Shown here: in pieces, positions 7,911-15,350 of the stretch
How positions within the stretch are numbered: position 1 is the first letter of the stretch
Layout of the letters: each line of letters opens with the position of its first letter
From: an uncultured Nocardioides sp.
GTDB lineage: Bacteria > Actinomycetota > Actinomycetes > Propionibacteriales > Nocardioidaceae
Length of the DNA: 16,883 bases
Direction: 5' to 3'
Assembly: GCF_946885725.1 (NCBI RefSeq)
Contig: NZ_CAMPGZ010000083.1
Span: 1-16,883 of the forward strand
Made by a program: the position numbers and the translations under genes
The notes under the pieces: model-generated
What the model saw: only the letters and a program-made list of their open reading frames with translations
Told to the model about the DNA's origin: nothing
The model's database searches: none

Positions 7911-7947
7911 CGCCGATTTCGTCGTACCCGATCAGCTGTGGCAGACT
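7911..7947 (+). promoter_or_regulatory. rplS promoter: CGCCGATT, 23 bp, CAGACT
   Basis: CGCCGATT (7911-7918) is followed after exactly 23 bp by CAGACT (7942-7947), within TGGCAGACT. The rpsP promoter has the near-identical TGGCAGAAT. The expected start of transcription is near 7954, giving a leader of about 165 nt. Confidence 0.6.
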
Positions 7948-7953
7948 TGTCCG

Positions 7954-8117
7954 TCGACCCACGACGAACCATTGCGTCCCGGCGGTCCGCCCTCACGAGG
8001 AGCGGGAGCCGGCGGGCCTCCTGCCACAGGGGGCAGCCCGCGCGGCGCAGGGCAGGGTCACACGAACCGATCGATCCCCGTTCCGTGGGTGACCTGTGGC
8101 GCCTGCGAGGAGACACC
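7954..8117 (+). other. rplS 5' leader with hairpin, candidate regulatory RNA
   Basis: The leader is about 164 nt with no gene. A bulged hairpin is formed by GCGGG (8012-8016) with CCCGC (8037-8041) and CTGCC (8021-8025) with GGCAG (8032-8036). Its CCTCCT (8017-8022) could instead pair with GAGGAG at 7997-8002 or with the real Shine-Dalgarno GAGGAG at 8107-8112. Such alternative pairing would allow translational control of L19. This is a reading by eye only. Confidence 0.3.
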
Positions 8118-8480
8118 ATGACCAACGTCATCGACACGCTCGCCGCCTCGGTGAAGCGAGACGACATCCCCGAGTTCCGCGCCGGCGACACCCTCAAGGT
8201 GCACGTCAAGGTCGTCGAGGGCAACCGCTCCCGCGTCCAGGTGTTCCAGGGCGTCTGCATCCGCGTGCAGGGCTCCGGCGTCGGCCGCACCTTCACCGTC
8301 CGCAAGGTCTCGTTCGGCGTCGGTGTCGAGCGGACCTTCCCGCTCCACTCGCCGATCTTCGACAAGATCGAGGTCGTGACCCGCGGTGACGTCCGCCGGG
8401 CCAAGCTGTACTACCTGCGCAACCTCCGCGGCAAGGCCGCCAAGATCAAGGAGAAGCGCGAAACCAGCCCGGCCAGCTGA
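8118..8480 (+). CDS. rplS: 50S ribosomal protein L19
   Basis: L19 lies at the 30S-50S interface of the ribosome. The protein is 120 residues, the usual family length. Conserved segments are [57 protein letters not shown] and the C-terminal [19 protein letters not shown]. The ATG at 8118 has GAGGAG at 8107-8112, 5 nt upstream. The upstream in-frame extension is the leader and not coding. It has its own promoter (7911-7947) rather than depending only on trmD transcription. The next gene, lepB, starts 23 bp after the stop from its own leaderless-type promoter. Confidence 0.97.
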   Translation: MTNVIDTLAASVKRDDIPEFRAGDTLKVHVKVVEGNRSRVQVFQGVCIRVQGSGVGRTFTVRKVSFGVGVERTFPLHSPIFDKIEVVTRGDVRRAKLYYLRNLRGKAAKIKEKRETSPAS

Positions 8481-8491
8481 GCCTTCTGACC

Positions 8492-8503
8492 TAGGCTCGC
8501 TGC
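8492..8503 (+). promoter_or_regulatory. Leaderless-type promoter of lepB
   Basis: TAGGCT (8492-8497, TAnnnT) ends 6 nt before the GTG at 8504, with no Shine-Dalgarno between. This geometry matches the amidohydrolase and xerC promoters. No good -35 is seen, since the region upstream is the end of rplS. Confidence 0.55.
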
Positions 8504-9313
8504 GTGACGGACCAGCAGCGCTACGAGGACCGCGGCATCGCCGGTACGTCGGCACCCGACGACACCGAGCCGGAGCCGCGGTCTTCTGCTGCGTCCCCCT
8601 CTCATTTGCGCCGGCCTGAGCATCACCCAGAGCACCGGGGGCACCGAGCGGACCGGGAGCACCACCGGCCTCCGCTGAAGATGTGGCAGGAGTCCGTGCT
8701 GCTGCTCGGGGTCGCCCTCGTGCTCGCGATCGTGATCAAGGCCTTCTTCATGCAGGCCTTCTACATCCCGTCGGGCTCGATGAACGACACTCTCGTCCTC
8801 GACGACCGGATCCTCGTGCAGAAGGTGTCCTACTGGGGCGGGGGAGAGCCGCAGCGCGGTGACGTCGTCGTCTTCGCCGACCCGGGCGGCTGGCTCGACG
8901 CGGCCGCGGGTGAGACCACTAACCCCATCGCGCGTGCGCTCGAGCTGTTCGGTCTCTACCCGACCGGTGGGCACCTGGTGAAGCGCGTCATCGGCGTCGG
9001 CGGCGACCGGGTGAAGTGCTGCGACAAGGACGGCCGGATCACCGTCAACGGCGTACCGCTGCACGAGAAGGCGTACCTCGCCCCCGGCCAGCGTCCCTCG
9101 ATGATCGACTTCGACGTCGAGGTACAGGAGGGCTACCTCTGGGTCCAGGGCGACAACCGGGCCAACTCCGCCGACTCCCGGGTGCACCTCGGCGACCCTG
9201 GCGGCGGGCAGGTGCCGGTCGAGGACGTGGTCGGCAAGGTGTTCGCCGTGGTGTGGCCGGTCGGCCACGCGAAGGTCCTGCAGCGGCCGGCGACCTTCGA
9301 GTCCGTCAACTGA
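8504..9313 (+). CDS. lepB: Type I signal peptidase LepB
   Basis: LepB cleaves signal peptides from exported proteins on the outer face of the membrane. It is 269 residues: a cytoplasmic, unusually His/Arg/Pro-rich N-terminus (about 30-58, seven His between 34 and 54), one transmembrane helix (about 63-85, VLLLGVALVLAIVIKAFF), then the catalytic domain. The catalytic serine is S92 in YIPSGSM and the lysine is K160 in GGHLVKRVIG, followed by GGDRV and the late GDNRANSADSR box. The GTG start is supported by the -10 element 6 nt upstream; there is no Shine-Dalgarno. Codons in about 8581-8640 end in A or T more often than in neighbouring genes. Its position rplS-lepB-rnhB is conserved in actinobacteria. 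Confidence 0.96.
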   Translation: MTDQQRYEDRGIAGTSAPDDTEPEPRSSAASPSHLRRPEHHPEHRGHRADREHHRPPLKMWQESVLLLGVALVLAIVIKAFFMQAFYIPSGSMNDTLVLDDRILVQKVSYWGGGEPQRGDVVVFADPGGWLDAAAGETTNPIARALELFGLYPTGGHLVKRVIGVGGDRVKCCDKDGRITVNGVPLHEKAYLAPGQRPSMIDFDVEVQEGYLWVQGDNRANSADSRVHLGDPGGGQVPVEDVVGKVFAVVWPVGHAKVLQRPATFESVN

Positions 9314-9370
9314 TCCTGGTCGCCCCCGATCACCCATGGGGCGGCCCGCGAGTGTCACGATGGTGCCGAC

Positions 9371-10120
9371 ATGACTGCGCTGCCCCGAGGACTCACGATC
9401 CGGCGTGACGCCGGCCTCTACGGCTACGAGCGGGCCCTGCGGCGCGCGGGGCTCGAGCCCGTCGCGGGCGTGGACGAGGCCGGTCGGGGCGCGTGCGCGG
9501 GGCCCCTTGTCGCCGCGGCGGCGATCCTTCCCGACGGCAAGCGCGGTCAGGTCCCCGGCCTCGCGGACTCCAAGCTGCTCACCGCCAAGGCGCGCGAGCG
9601 TTGCTACGACGAAGTGCTCAAGCGCGCGCTGGCGTGGTCGGTGGTGATCGTCGAGCACGACGAGTGCGACCGCCTCGGCATGCACGTCGCGAACGTCGAG
9701 GCGCTGCGACGCTCCCTGGCCCGGCTCGACGTGCGTCCGTCGTACGTGCTCACCGACGGGTTCCCCGTCGACGGCCTTGGCGTGCCCGGGCTGGCGGTGT
9801 GGAAGGGCGACCGGGTCGCCGCCTGCATCGCCGCCGCGTCGGTGATCGCCAAGGTGACGCGGGACCGGATCATGATGGGGATGGACGAGCGCTACCCGGC
9901 GTACGACTTCAAGACCCACAAGGGCTACATCACCGCGACACACACCGCGGCGCTGGAGACGCACGGGCCGTGCGAGATCCACCGCCGGCGTTTCGTCAAC
10001 GTGCGGCGCGCCGCGTACGTCGCCGCCGGTGAGCCGGTGCCGGACGAGCTGCGGTTCGTCGGCGAGAATGACGCTGACCAGGTGGCCGTGGAGCTCGAAG
10101 ACGTGGAGGTGGGGCGATGA
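9371..10120 (+). CDS. rnhB: Ribonuclease HII
   Basis: RNase HII nicks RNA-DNA hybrids 5' of ribonucleotides and starts ribonucleotide excision repair. It is 249 residues. The acidic active site is visible: D35 and E36 in AGVDEAGRGACAGPLV, D129 in YVLTDG and D165 in KVTRDRIM. Other family blocks are GLADSKLLTAKARE, AAASVIAKVTRD and the C-terminal YDFKTHKGY and HTAALETHGPCEIHRRRF. About 30 residues after this domain are family-poor. The ATG at 9371 is the first start giving the family N-terminus. A weak CACGAT (9356-9361) 9 nt upstream might be a -10 element. The stop overlaps the start of the DUF2469 gene by 4 nt. Confidence 0.96.
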   Translation: MTALPRGLTIRRDAGLYGYERALRRAGLEPVAGVDEAGRGACAGPLVAAAAILPDGKRGQVPGLADSKLLTAKARERCYDEVLKRALAWSVVIVEHDECDRLGMHVANVEALRRSLARLDVRPSYVLTDGFPVDGLGVPGLAVWKGDRVAACIAAASVIAKVTRDRIMMGMDERYPAYDFKTHKGYITATHTAALETHGPCEIHRRRFVNVRRAAYVAAGEPVPDELRFVGENDADQVAVELEDVEVGR

Positions 10121-10425
10121 GCGCCGAGGATCTCGAGAAGTACGAGACCGAGATGGAGCTCCACCTCTACCGCGAGTACCGCGACGTGGTGAGCATCTTC
10201 AAGTACGTCGTGGAGACCGACCGGCGCTTCTACCTCTGCAACCAGGTCGACGTGAAGGCGCGGACCGAGGCCGGCGATGTGTTCTTCGAGGTCTCGATGA
10301 CCGACGCGTGGGTGTGGGACATGTACCGGCCCGCGCGCTTCGCCAAGAACGTCAAGGTGCTGACGTTCAAGGACGTCAACGTCGAGGAGCTGTCCCCGGC
10401 GGAGATCGAGCTGCCGAAGACCTGA
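10117..10425 (+). CDS. DUF2469 family protein, actinobacterial conserved hypothetical
   Basis: A small protein of 102 residues with no known function. It matches the actinobacterium-specific DUF2469 family as I remember it: MSAEDLEKYETEMELHLYREY, then VVSIFKYVVETDRRFYLCNQVDV, then AWVWDMYRPARFAKNVKVLTF. It is acidic, rich in aromatic residues, and has no signal peptide or membrane segment. Its ATG overlaps the rnhB stop by 4 nt (ATGA), with a good GGAGGTGGGG upstream, so it is co-translated with rnhB. The same rnhB-DUF2469 pair occurs in M. tuberculosis (Rv2902c-Rv2901c). Lasting linkage to rnhB suggests a role near RNA/DNA hybrid processing, but this is only inference. Confidence 0.9.
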   Translation: MSAEDLEKYETEMELHLYREYRDVVSIFKYVVETDRRFYLCNQVDVKARTEAGDVFFEVSMTDAWVWDMYRPARFAKNVKVLTFKDVNVEELSPAEIELPKT

Positions 10426-10429
10426 CCGC

Positions 10430-10464
10430 GCGCCGGGTTTCGTCCACAGCGGCCGTCCCGGCGC
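10430..10464 (+). terminator. Inverted repeat after the DUF2469 gene, possible terminator
   Basis: GCGCCGGG (10430-10437) is perfectly complementary to CCCGGCGC (10457-10464). The 19-nt loop contains one TCCACAG motif. It starts 5 nt after the DUF2469 gene's stop. There is no T-run after the stem. It may terminate rnhB-DUF2469 transcription, or be part of the yraN control region. Confidence 0.4.
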
Positions 10465-10526
10465 CTCGTTCCACAGGCCCTCGTCGGCGTCGTCCTGACC
10501 GGGGCGCCCGCGGCGACGCTGTTCGC
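10443..10526 (+). promoter_or_regulatory. yraN-comM-dprA control region: two TCCACAG motifs and a GACGCT -10
   Basis: TCCACAG occurs at 10443-10449 and 10470-10476, 27 bp apart. A -10-like GACGCT (10515-10520) ends 6 nt before the yraN ATG at 10527, which has no Shine-Dalgarno. From the second TCCACAG to GACGCT is 38 bp. The M23 gene has TCCACAG, 39 bp, GACGCT, 6 nt, ATG. This points to a shared regulator and a leaderless transcript. Confidence 0.5.
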
Positions 10527-10895
10527 ATGACAGCGACCGCCGCCCACAACCAGGCCCTCGGCAGCTACGGCGAATCCGTCGCCGCCCGTCACCTCGCGGA
10601 GCAGGGCATGGTGGTGCTCGACCGCAACTGGAGATGTGACGCCGGCGAGATCGACCTCGTGCTGAGGGACGGTCAGGTGCTGGTGGTCTGCGAGGTCAAG
10701 ACGCGCCGGGGAGACGCCTACGGCGCCCCGCACGAGGCCGTCGACGCCACCAAAGCCGAGCGGCTCCAGCTTCTGGCGGCCCGGTGGGCCGAGCACCGCG
10801 GAGTCCGACCGCCCGACGTGCGGGTGGACGTCGTGGCCGTGGTCGCTCCCGCCTCGGGCGCGGCCCGGGTCGACCACGTCCGGGGCGTGGCCTGA
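10527..10895 (+). CDS. yraN: YraN/UPF0102 family nuclease-like protein
   Basis: A 122-residue member of UPF0102 (YraN), a restriction-endonuclease-like fold of unproven function that is commonly encoded beside comM and dprA. The core motif is seen in AGEIDLVLRDGQVLVVCEVKTRR, with the E-D and E-x-K active-site-like residues. Before it is the typical NQALGSYGESVAARHLAEQG helix and NWRC. The ATG at 10527 is chosen because the conserved domain begins there and the bases before it carry promoter-like elements; the longer open frame upstream runs through rnhB and the DUF2469 gene in another phase. The stop TGA overlaps the comM ATG by one base, so it heads a yraN-comM-dprA operon linked to DNA uptake and processing. 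Confidence 0.92.
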   Translation: MTATAAHNQALGSYGESVAARHLAEQGMVVLDRNWRCDAGEIDLVLRDGQVLVVCEVKTRRGDAYGAPHEAVDATKAERLQLLAARWAEHRGVRPPDVRVDVVAVVAPASGAARVDHVRGVA

Positions 10896-12547
10896 TGGCG
10901 TTCGCCACCGCCCGGACGATCGCGCTGAGCGGCGCGACGGGTCACCTCATCGACGTACAGGTCGACGTGTCGCCGGGCCTCGTCGCCACCGCGCTCGTCG
11001 GCCGGCCGGACACCTCCATCTCGGAGGGGCGCGACCGCTGCCGGGCCGCGGTCACCAACTCGCGGTTCACCTGGCCGGTCACGCGGCGCGTGACGATCCT
11101 GCTGTCCCCGGCCGACCTGCCCAAGCGCGGCCCGCACTTCGACCTCGCGATCGCCCTGGCCGTCCTCGCCGCGGCCGGCAAGCCGACGACGCTCGACGAC
11201 CAGGACGACCGACCGTCACCGCCGACGCCGCGGATGCTGGAGGGTCACGTGTTCATCGGGGAGCTGTCGCTCGACGGCCGGCTGCGCTGCGTACCCGGCG
11301 TGCTGCCGATGGTGATGGCCGCCAAGGCGCAGGGCCTCTCTCGCGTCGTGGTGCCCGAGCCGCAGGCCGAGGAGGCCGCGATGGTCCCGGGCGTCGAGGT
11401 GTTCGGCCTCCGCTCACTTGCACAGGCGGTCGCGCTGCTGCGCGGCGAGGAGATCCCGGAGGCCAGACCGGTGGAGCCGCTCGCCTCCGGACCGCTGCTG
11501 TCCTGGCGCGGCGACGAGCGCATCGCCGACCTCGACCTCGCCGACGTGCTCGGCATGGCCGACGCCCGGTTCGCGCTCGAGGTCGCGGCGGCCGGCGGGC
11601 ACCACCTGATGCTCAGCGGCCCGAAGGGCGCGGGCAAAACCACGCTCGCGGAGCGGATCCCGAGCATCCTGCCGGACCTGTCCCTGGAGGAGTCGCTCGA
11701 GCTCACCGCGATCCACTCGCTCGCCGGCGTGCTGCCGCCCGGCGCCTCGATGATCACGCGGCCGCCGTTCTTCGCACCGCACCACTCGGCGTCGCGCACC
11801 AGCCTGCTCGGCGGCGGCACCGGCCGGGTCCGGCCCGGCGAGCTCAGCCGCGCGCACACCGGCTGCCTGTTCCTCGACGAGTTCCCGCTGTTCCACGCCG
11901 ACATCACCGAAGCCCTGCGTCAACCGCTGGAGAGCGGCGAGGTCACCATCGCCCGCGGCGAGGAGACTGCCACCTACCCGGCCCGCACGATGTTCGTGAT
12001 CGCGTGCAACCCGTGCCCCTGCGGCGAGTACCACCCGACCCAGCGCGACAACCGCTGCACCTGCACCGAGGTACGCCGTCGCGACTACCGCAAGAAGCTC
12101 AGCGGCCCGATCGCCGACCGCATCGACATCACCCGTCACGTCGAGCCGGTGCGACCGCACGAGCTGCACGACCCGCTCGCCGAGCCCGAGCCGTCCGCGG
12201 CCGTGCGCGCCCGCGTTGTCGCCGCCCGTGAGCGCCAGGCCGAGCGCTACGCCGGCACACCCTGGCGGCTCAACGCCGATGTGCCCGGCCCGGCACTCAC
12301 CCAGCGCTTCCCGCTCGACCCACGAGCCCAGCAGCGACTCGACACCGAGCTCTACGCCGGCGTGCTCACCCGACGCGGCGCCACCCGCGTGCACCGGCTG
12401 GCGTGGACGATCGCCGACCTGGCCGGAGTCCCGACTCCGGGCCCGGCCGAGCTCGACACGGCTCTCCGGCTGCGCACCGGCCGCCCGCTCGAGCTGCGCG
12501 CCCTTGTCCGGGCGGAGCCCGGGGCGCCGCAGGAGGCCGCGTCATGA
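10895..12547 (+). CDS. comM: ComM-like Mg-chelatase-family AAA+ ATPase
   Basis: ComM is a hexameric AAA+ helicase that promotes branch migration during natural transformation in Gram-negative species; orthologs are widespread in other bacteria. The protein is 550 residues. The N-terminal domain (about 1-180) has MAFATARTIALSGATGH and GRPDTSISEGRDR. Walker A GPKGAGKTT is at 242-250, Walker B CLFLDEF at 324-330 and a sensor/arginine region SGPIADRID at 403-411. A cysteine cluster (C371, C374, C376, C388, C390) in CNPCPCGEY fits a metal site of the family. The C-terminal Mg-chelatase-like helical domain follows. The ATG at 10895 overlaps the yraN stop. The stop overlaps the dprA start (ATGA), so translation is coupled. 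Confidence 0.95.
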   Translation: MAFATARTIALSGATGHLIDVQVDVSPGLVATALVGRPDTSISEGRDRCRAAVTNSRFTWPVTRRVTILLSPADLPKRGPHFDLAIALAVLAAAGKPTTLDDQDDRPSPPTPRMLEGHVFIGELSLDGRLRCVPGVLPMVMAAKAQGLSRVVVPEPQAEEAAMVPGVEVFGLRSLAQAVALLRGEEIPEARPVEPLASGPLLSWRGDERIADLDLADVLGMADARFALEVAAAGGHHLMLSGPKGAGKTTLAERIPSILPDLSLEESLELTAIHSLAGVLPPGASMITRPPFFAPHHSASRTSLLGGGTGRVRPGELSRAHTGCLFLDEFPLFHADITEALRQPLESGEVTIARGEETATYPARTMFVIACNPCPCGEYHPTQRDNRCTCTEVRRRDYRKKLSGPIADRIDITRHVEPVRPHELHDPLAEPEPSAAVRARVVAARERQAERYAGTPWRLNADVPGPALTQRFPLDPRAQQRLDTELYAGVLTRRGATRVHRLAWTIADLAGVPTPGPAELDTALRLRTGRPLELRALVRAEPGAPQEAAS

Positions 12548-13731
12548 CCGGGCCCGACACCACGCGTGACGACCGGGTCGCGCGCGCCGCCCTCAGCCGA
12601 CTGACCGAGCCCGGCGACCTCCGCGTGCAGCGCGTCGTCCACCAGCTCGGCGCGGCCCAGGTGCACGCGCTGCTGCGCGACGAGCGAGACCTCGACGGCG
12701 TGCTGACCGACATCGCCCAGCGACTGCGCGGTCACGACCCGGAGCGCGAGCTCGCCGACGCCGAGCGCGCCGGCATCCGCTTCGTCGTGCCCGGCGACGA
12801 CGAGTGGCCGGACGCCCTGGCCGACCTCGACCGAGCCGAGCCCGTCGACCGCCAGGGCGGCACACCGCTCGGGCTCTGGCTGCGCGGTCCGCTCCACCTC
12901 GCCGAGGCCTGCGCGCAATCCGTCGCGGTGGTCGGGTCTCGCTCCGCCACGACCTACGGCGGCGACGTCGCCGGGCATCTCGCCTATGACCTCGCGCGGG
13001 CCGAGTACACCGTCGTCTCGGGTGCGGCGTTCGGCATCGACGGCGCCGCCCATCGCGGCGCGCTCGCGGGCAAGGGACCGACCGTCGCCGTGCTCGCCTG
13101 TGGTGCCGACCGGGCCTACCCGGCCGGCCACGCCGCCCTGATCGACCACGTCGCCGCCACCGGTCTGCTCGTCAGCGAGCTGCCTCCCGGCTGTGCGCCG
13201 ACGCGGCTGCGGTTCCTCACCCGCAACCGGCTGATCGCCGGCCTGACCGGCGGCACCGTCGTCGTCGAGGCCGCGCTTCGCAGCGGCGCGCTCAACACCG
13301 CCAACTGGGCGGCCCGTCTCGGCCGCGTGCTGATGGGTGTCCCCGGACCCGTGACCAGCGCTCCCAGCCAAGGCGTGCACGAGATGCTGCGCACCCGCGA
13401 GGCGCACCTGGTCACCGAGGCCGCCCATGTCGTCGAGCTGCTCGGGGCGATCGGCGACGACCTGGCCCCGGTCGCGCGTGGCGCCGAGACCGCGCGCGAC
13501 CGGCTTCCCGCCACGCAGCGCCGCGTGCTCGAAGCGACGCCGGTCGTCCGCGGCGCGCCGGCAGACGCGGTCGCACGCACCGCGGGGCTCTCGGTGTCCT
13601 CGACCGCGCGAGCGCTGGAGGCGCTGCTGGCCCGCGGGGCCGTCGAGCGCCAAGGCGACACCTGGCGGCTGGCTCCGCCGCAGACCGGCGACGACTCGCC
13701 AATACCGGGAGGAGCGTCCGTGCCTTCCTAG
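12544..13731 (+). CDS. dprA: DNA-processing protein DprA
   Basis: DprA (Smf) protects incoming single-stranded DNA and loads RecA during transformation; it is also kept in species not known to be competent. The protein is 395 residues. The Rossmann-like core starts at VAVVGSRSATTYG (127-139), then VVSGAAFGIDGAAHRGAL (157-174), VLACGADRAYP, and FLTRNRLIAGL (224-234) with VVEAALRSGALNTAN. A helix-hairpin-helix-like N-terminal region lies at about 1-60, and a winged-helix C-terminal domain at about 315-385. The ATG at 12544 overlaps the comM stop by 4 nt. The first bases of the xerC -10 element TAGACT are its own stop codon TAG (13729-13731). Confidence 0.95.
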   Translation: MTGPDTTRDDRVARAALSRLTEPGDLRVQRVVHQLGAAQVHALLRDERDLDGVLTDIAQRLRGHDPERELADAERAGIRFVVPGDDEWPDALADLDRAEPVDRQGGTPLGLWLRGPLHLAEACAQSVAVVGSRSATTYGGDVAGHLAYDLARAEYTVVSGAAFGIDGAAHRGALAGKGPTVAVLACGADRAYPAGHAALIDHVAATGLLVSELPPGCAPTRLRFLTRNRLIAGLTGGTVVVEAALRSGALNTANWAARLGRVLMGVPGPVTSAPSQGVHEMLRTREAHLVTEAAHVVELLGAIGDDLAPVARGAETARDRLPATQRRVLEATPVVRGAPADAVARTAGLSVSSTARALEALLARGAVERQGDTWRLAPPQTGDDSPIPGGASVPS

Positions 13732-13740
13732 ACTCGCGGC
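13729..13740 (+). promoter_or_regulatory. Leaderless-type promoter of xerC overlapping the dprA stop codon
   Basis: TAGACT (13729-13734) ends exactly 6 nt before the xerC ATG at 13741. Its first three bases are the dprA stop codon. The same hexamer is the -10 of rpsB. No Shine-Dalgarno lies before the ATG within the 9-bp gap; a GGGAGGAG-like stretch at 13708-13715 lies inside dprA, too far from the ATG to serve it. Confidence 0.55.
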
Positions 13741-14685
13741 ATGGACGAGCCCGAGCTGGCTGTGCTGCCGGAGCTTCCCGAGCCGATGGCAGCCGTGCTC
13801 GCCGACTACGAACGCCACCTGGTCTCCGAGCGCGACCTCACGCCGCACACGGTCCGCGCGTACACCGGCGACATCTCCGCGATGCTCGCCCACGCGGCGC
13901 GCCTCGGCCACACCGACGTGACGACGCTCGACCTGCGGTCGTTGCGCAGCTGGCTGGCCCAGCAGCAGACCCTCGGCAAGGCACGCACGACCATGGCGCG
14001 GCGCGCCACCGCCGTCCGGGTCTTCACCGCCTGGCTGCAGCGGACCGGCCGCGTCGAGAACGACCCCGGCGCCCAGCTCGGCTCCCCGAAGGCGCGCCGG
14101 ACGCTCCCGCCCGCACTCCGTGCCGAGGAGGCGCGCGCCCTGCTGGAGGCGGCCGCCACCCGAGCGGACGACGGCAGCCCGGTCGGGCTGCGGGACGCCG
14201 CGGTGCTCGAGCTGCTGTACGCCACCGGCATCCGCGTCGGCGAGCTCTGCGGTCTCGACGTCGACGACCTCGACCACGAGCGGCGGGTGGTCCGTGTGCT
14301 CGGCAAGGGGCGCAAGGAGCGCACCGTGCCGTACGGCGCCCCCGCGGCGCGTGCCCTCGACGCGTGGCTCCACCGGGGGCGAGCGGCCCTGGCCAGGTCG
14401 GGCTCCGGGCCGGCGCTGTTCCTCGGCGCCCGTGGCGGGCGGCTGGACCAGCGCGCGGTGCGTTCGCTGGTGCATGCCCGGCTCGCGGACGTGCCCGGCG
14501 CACCCGATCTCGGCCCGCACGGTCTGCGGCACACCGCGGCGACCCACCTGCTGGAGGGCGGGGCCGACCTGCGCTCGGTGCAGGAGCTGCTCGGGCACGC
14601 GTCGCTGGCGACGACGCAGATCTACACGCACGTGACGACCGACCGGCTGCGGCAGGCGTTCAAGCAGGCCCATCCCCGCGCCTAA
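13741..14685 (+). CDS. xerC: Tyrosine recombinase XerC
   Basis: XerC, with XerD, resolves chromosome dimers at dif using FtsK. The protein is 314 residues. The N-terminal SAM-like DNA-binding domain (about 15-108) contains [19 protein letters not shown]. The catalytic domain has every expected residue: R165 in [10 protein letters not shown]189 in [12 protein letters not shown]260 and R263 in [16 protein letters not shown]286 in [17 protein letters not shown] and nucleophile Y295. The ATG at 13741 lies 9 bp after dprA with its own -10 element. It is taken as XerC rather than a mobile integrase because it sits in the conserved dprA-xerC-rpsB context and there are no att repeats or phage genes nearby. 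Its stop overlaps the end of the convergent M23 gene by 4 nt. Confidence 0.94.
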   Translation: MDEPELAVLPELPEPMAAVLADYERHLVSERDLTPHTVRAYTGDISAMLAHAARLGHTDVTTLDLRSLRSWLAQQQTLGKARTTMARRATAVRVFTAWLQRTGRVENDPGAQLGSPKARRTLPPALRAEEARALLEAAATRADDGSPVGLRDAAVLELLYATGIRVGELCGLDVDDLDHERRVVRVLGKGRKERTVPYGAPAARALDAWLHRGRAALARSGSGPALFLGARGGRLDQRAVRSLVHARLADVPGAPDLGPHGLRHTAATHLLEGGADLRSVQELLGHASLATTQIYTHVTTDRLRQAFKQAHPRA

Positions 14686-15344
14686 CTCACTCGCTCGCGG
14701 AAGAGGGGTCCGCTGCCCGCTCCGTCCGACGGTCGAGGCGACGGCGTGGTGGACGACCGGACCGCCCAGGTCGGCAGCCGTGCCGCTGAGTGGCGGAGCG
14801 TTGCCTGGCCCGTGTCGTCCCTGCCGAGCGGCAGCAGCCGGACCGGGCCGGCACCCACGAGCGTGAGCGGGTCGAGGTAGGTGTCACCGTCGCGCCAGCC
14901 CCAGTGCAGGCACGCTGCCGGGTAGCAGTGCGACCCGCCGAGCTGTAGGCGGCCGATCCGGTCGCCGGCGGCGACGGTGTCACCGACGGAGACCGTGGCA
15001 TCGACCGGCTCGTAGGTCGTGCGCGTCCCGCCGTGGTCCACGACCACCACGCCGCGGCCGGCGAGCGAGCCCGCGAACGTGATGCGGCCGCCCATCGCGG
15101 CCCGGACCGGTTGCCCCGGGGAGCCACGCAGGTCGACGCCGCGGTGGCCGGCTCCCCAGCGGGTGTCGGGCGGGTCGAACCGCTCGCCCACATCGGGAGC
15201 GGGGGAGAGCGGCCAGACGGCGGCACCGGCGGGAACAGGACTCCGCTCGGCGTCGGTCGCCCCCGCCGCCGGCGCAGGAGTGAACAGAAGGCTCGTGAGC
15301 ACCACCAGGCCGAGGACGGTGACAGCACCAGGTCGCGAGAACAT
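14682..15344 (-). CDS. Secreted M23/LytM-family protein with altered active site
   Basis: A 220-residue exported protein. An N-terminal signal peptide (about 1-29: FSRPG, hydrophobic [18 protein letters not shown], then AAGA) is followed by an M23 beta-barrel (about 50-165). Zinc ligands are present: H67 and D71 in GHRGVDL and H147 in CLHWG. The two histidines normally needed for catalysis are absent: YxHL reads TYEPV (111-114) and HxH reads C145-L-H147. From memory the same YEPV and CLHWG pattern is common in actinobacterial homologs beside rpsB, including Rv2891. It may bind peptidoglycan or activate another hydrolase rather than cut. Residues 170-220 are low complexity. ATG 15344 is preceded by GACGCT 6 nt upstream and no Shine-Dalgarno. 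Confidence 0.88.
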   Translation of the reverse strand: MFSRPGAVTVLGLVVLTSLLFTPAPAAGATDAERSPVPAGAAVWPLSPAPDVGERFDPPDTRWGAGHRGVDLRGSPGQPVRAAMGGRITFAGSLAGRGVVVVDHGGTRTTYEPVDATVSVGDTVAAGDRIGRLQLGGSHCYPAACLHWGWRDGDTYLDPLTLVGAGPVRLLPLGRDDTGQATLRHSAARLPTWAVRSSTTPSPRPSDGAGSGPLFRERVS

Positions 15345-15350
15345 GAAGCC

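Noticed and set aside
10441..10476. TCCACAG motifs as DnaA boxes or an origin
   Set aside because: The first site differs at one base from TTGTCCACA but the second matches poorly at its 5' side; there is no dnaA/dnaN context or AT-rich unwinding region.
10784..10894. Longer comM start upstream of 10895
   Set aside because: The extra residues are the yraN gene read in another frame; ComM proteins begin at MAFATARTIAL-like sequence.
13697..13728. CGCCAATA upstream of the xerC -10 as a fourth copy of the ribosomal promoter motif
   Set aside because: Two mismatches to CGCCGATT and 24-bp rather than 23-bp spacing.
13741..14685. Tyrosine recombinase as an integrase of a mobile element
   Set aside because: It lies in the conserved dprA-xerC-rpsB order, matches neighbouring base composition, and has no att repeats, tRNA or cargo genes.
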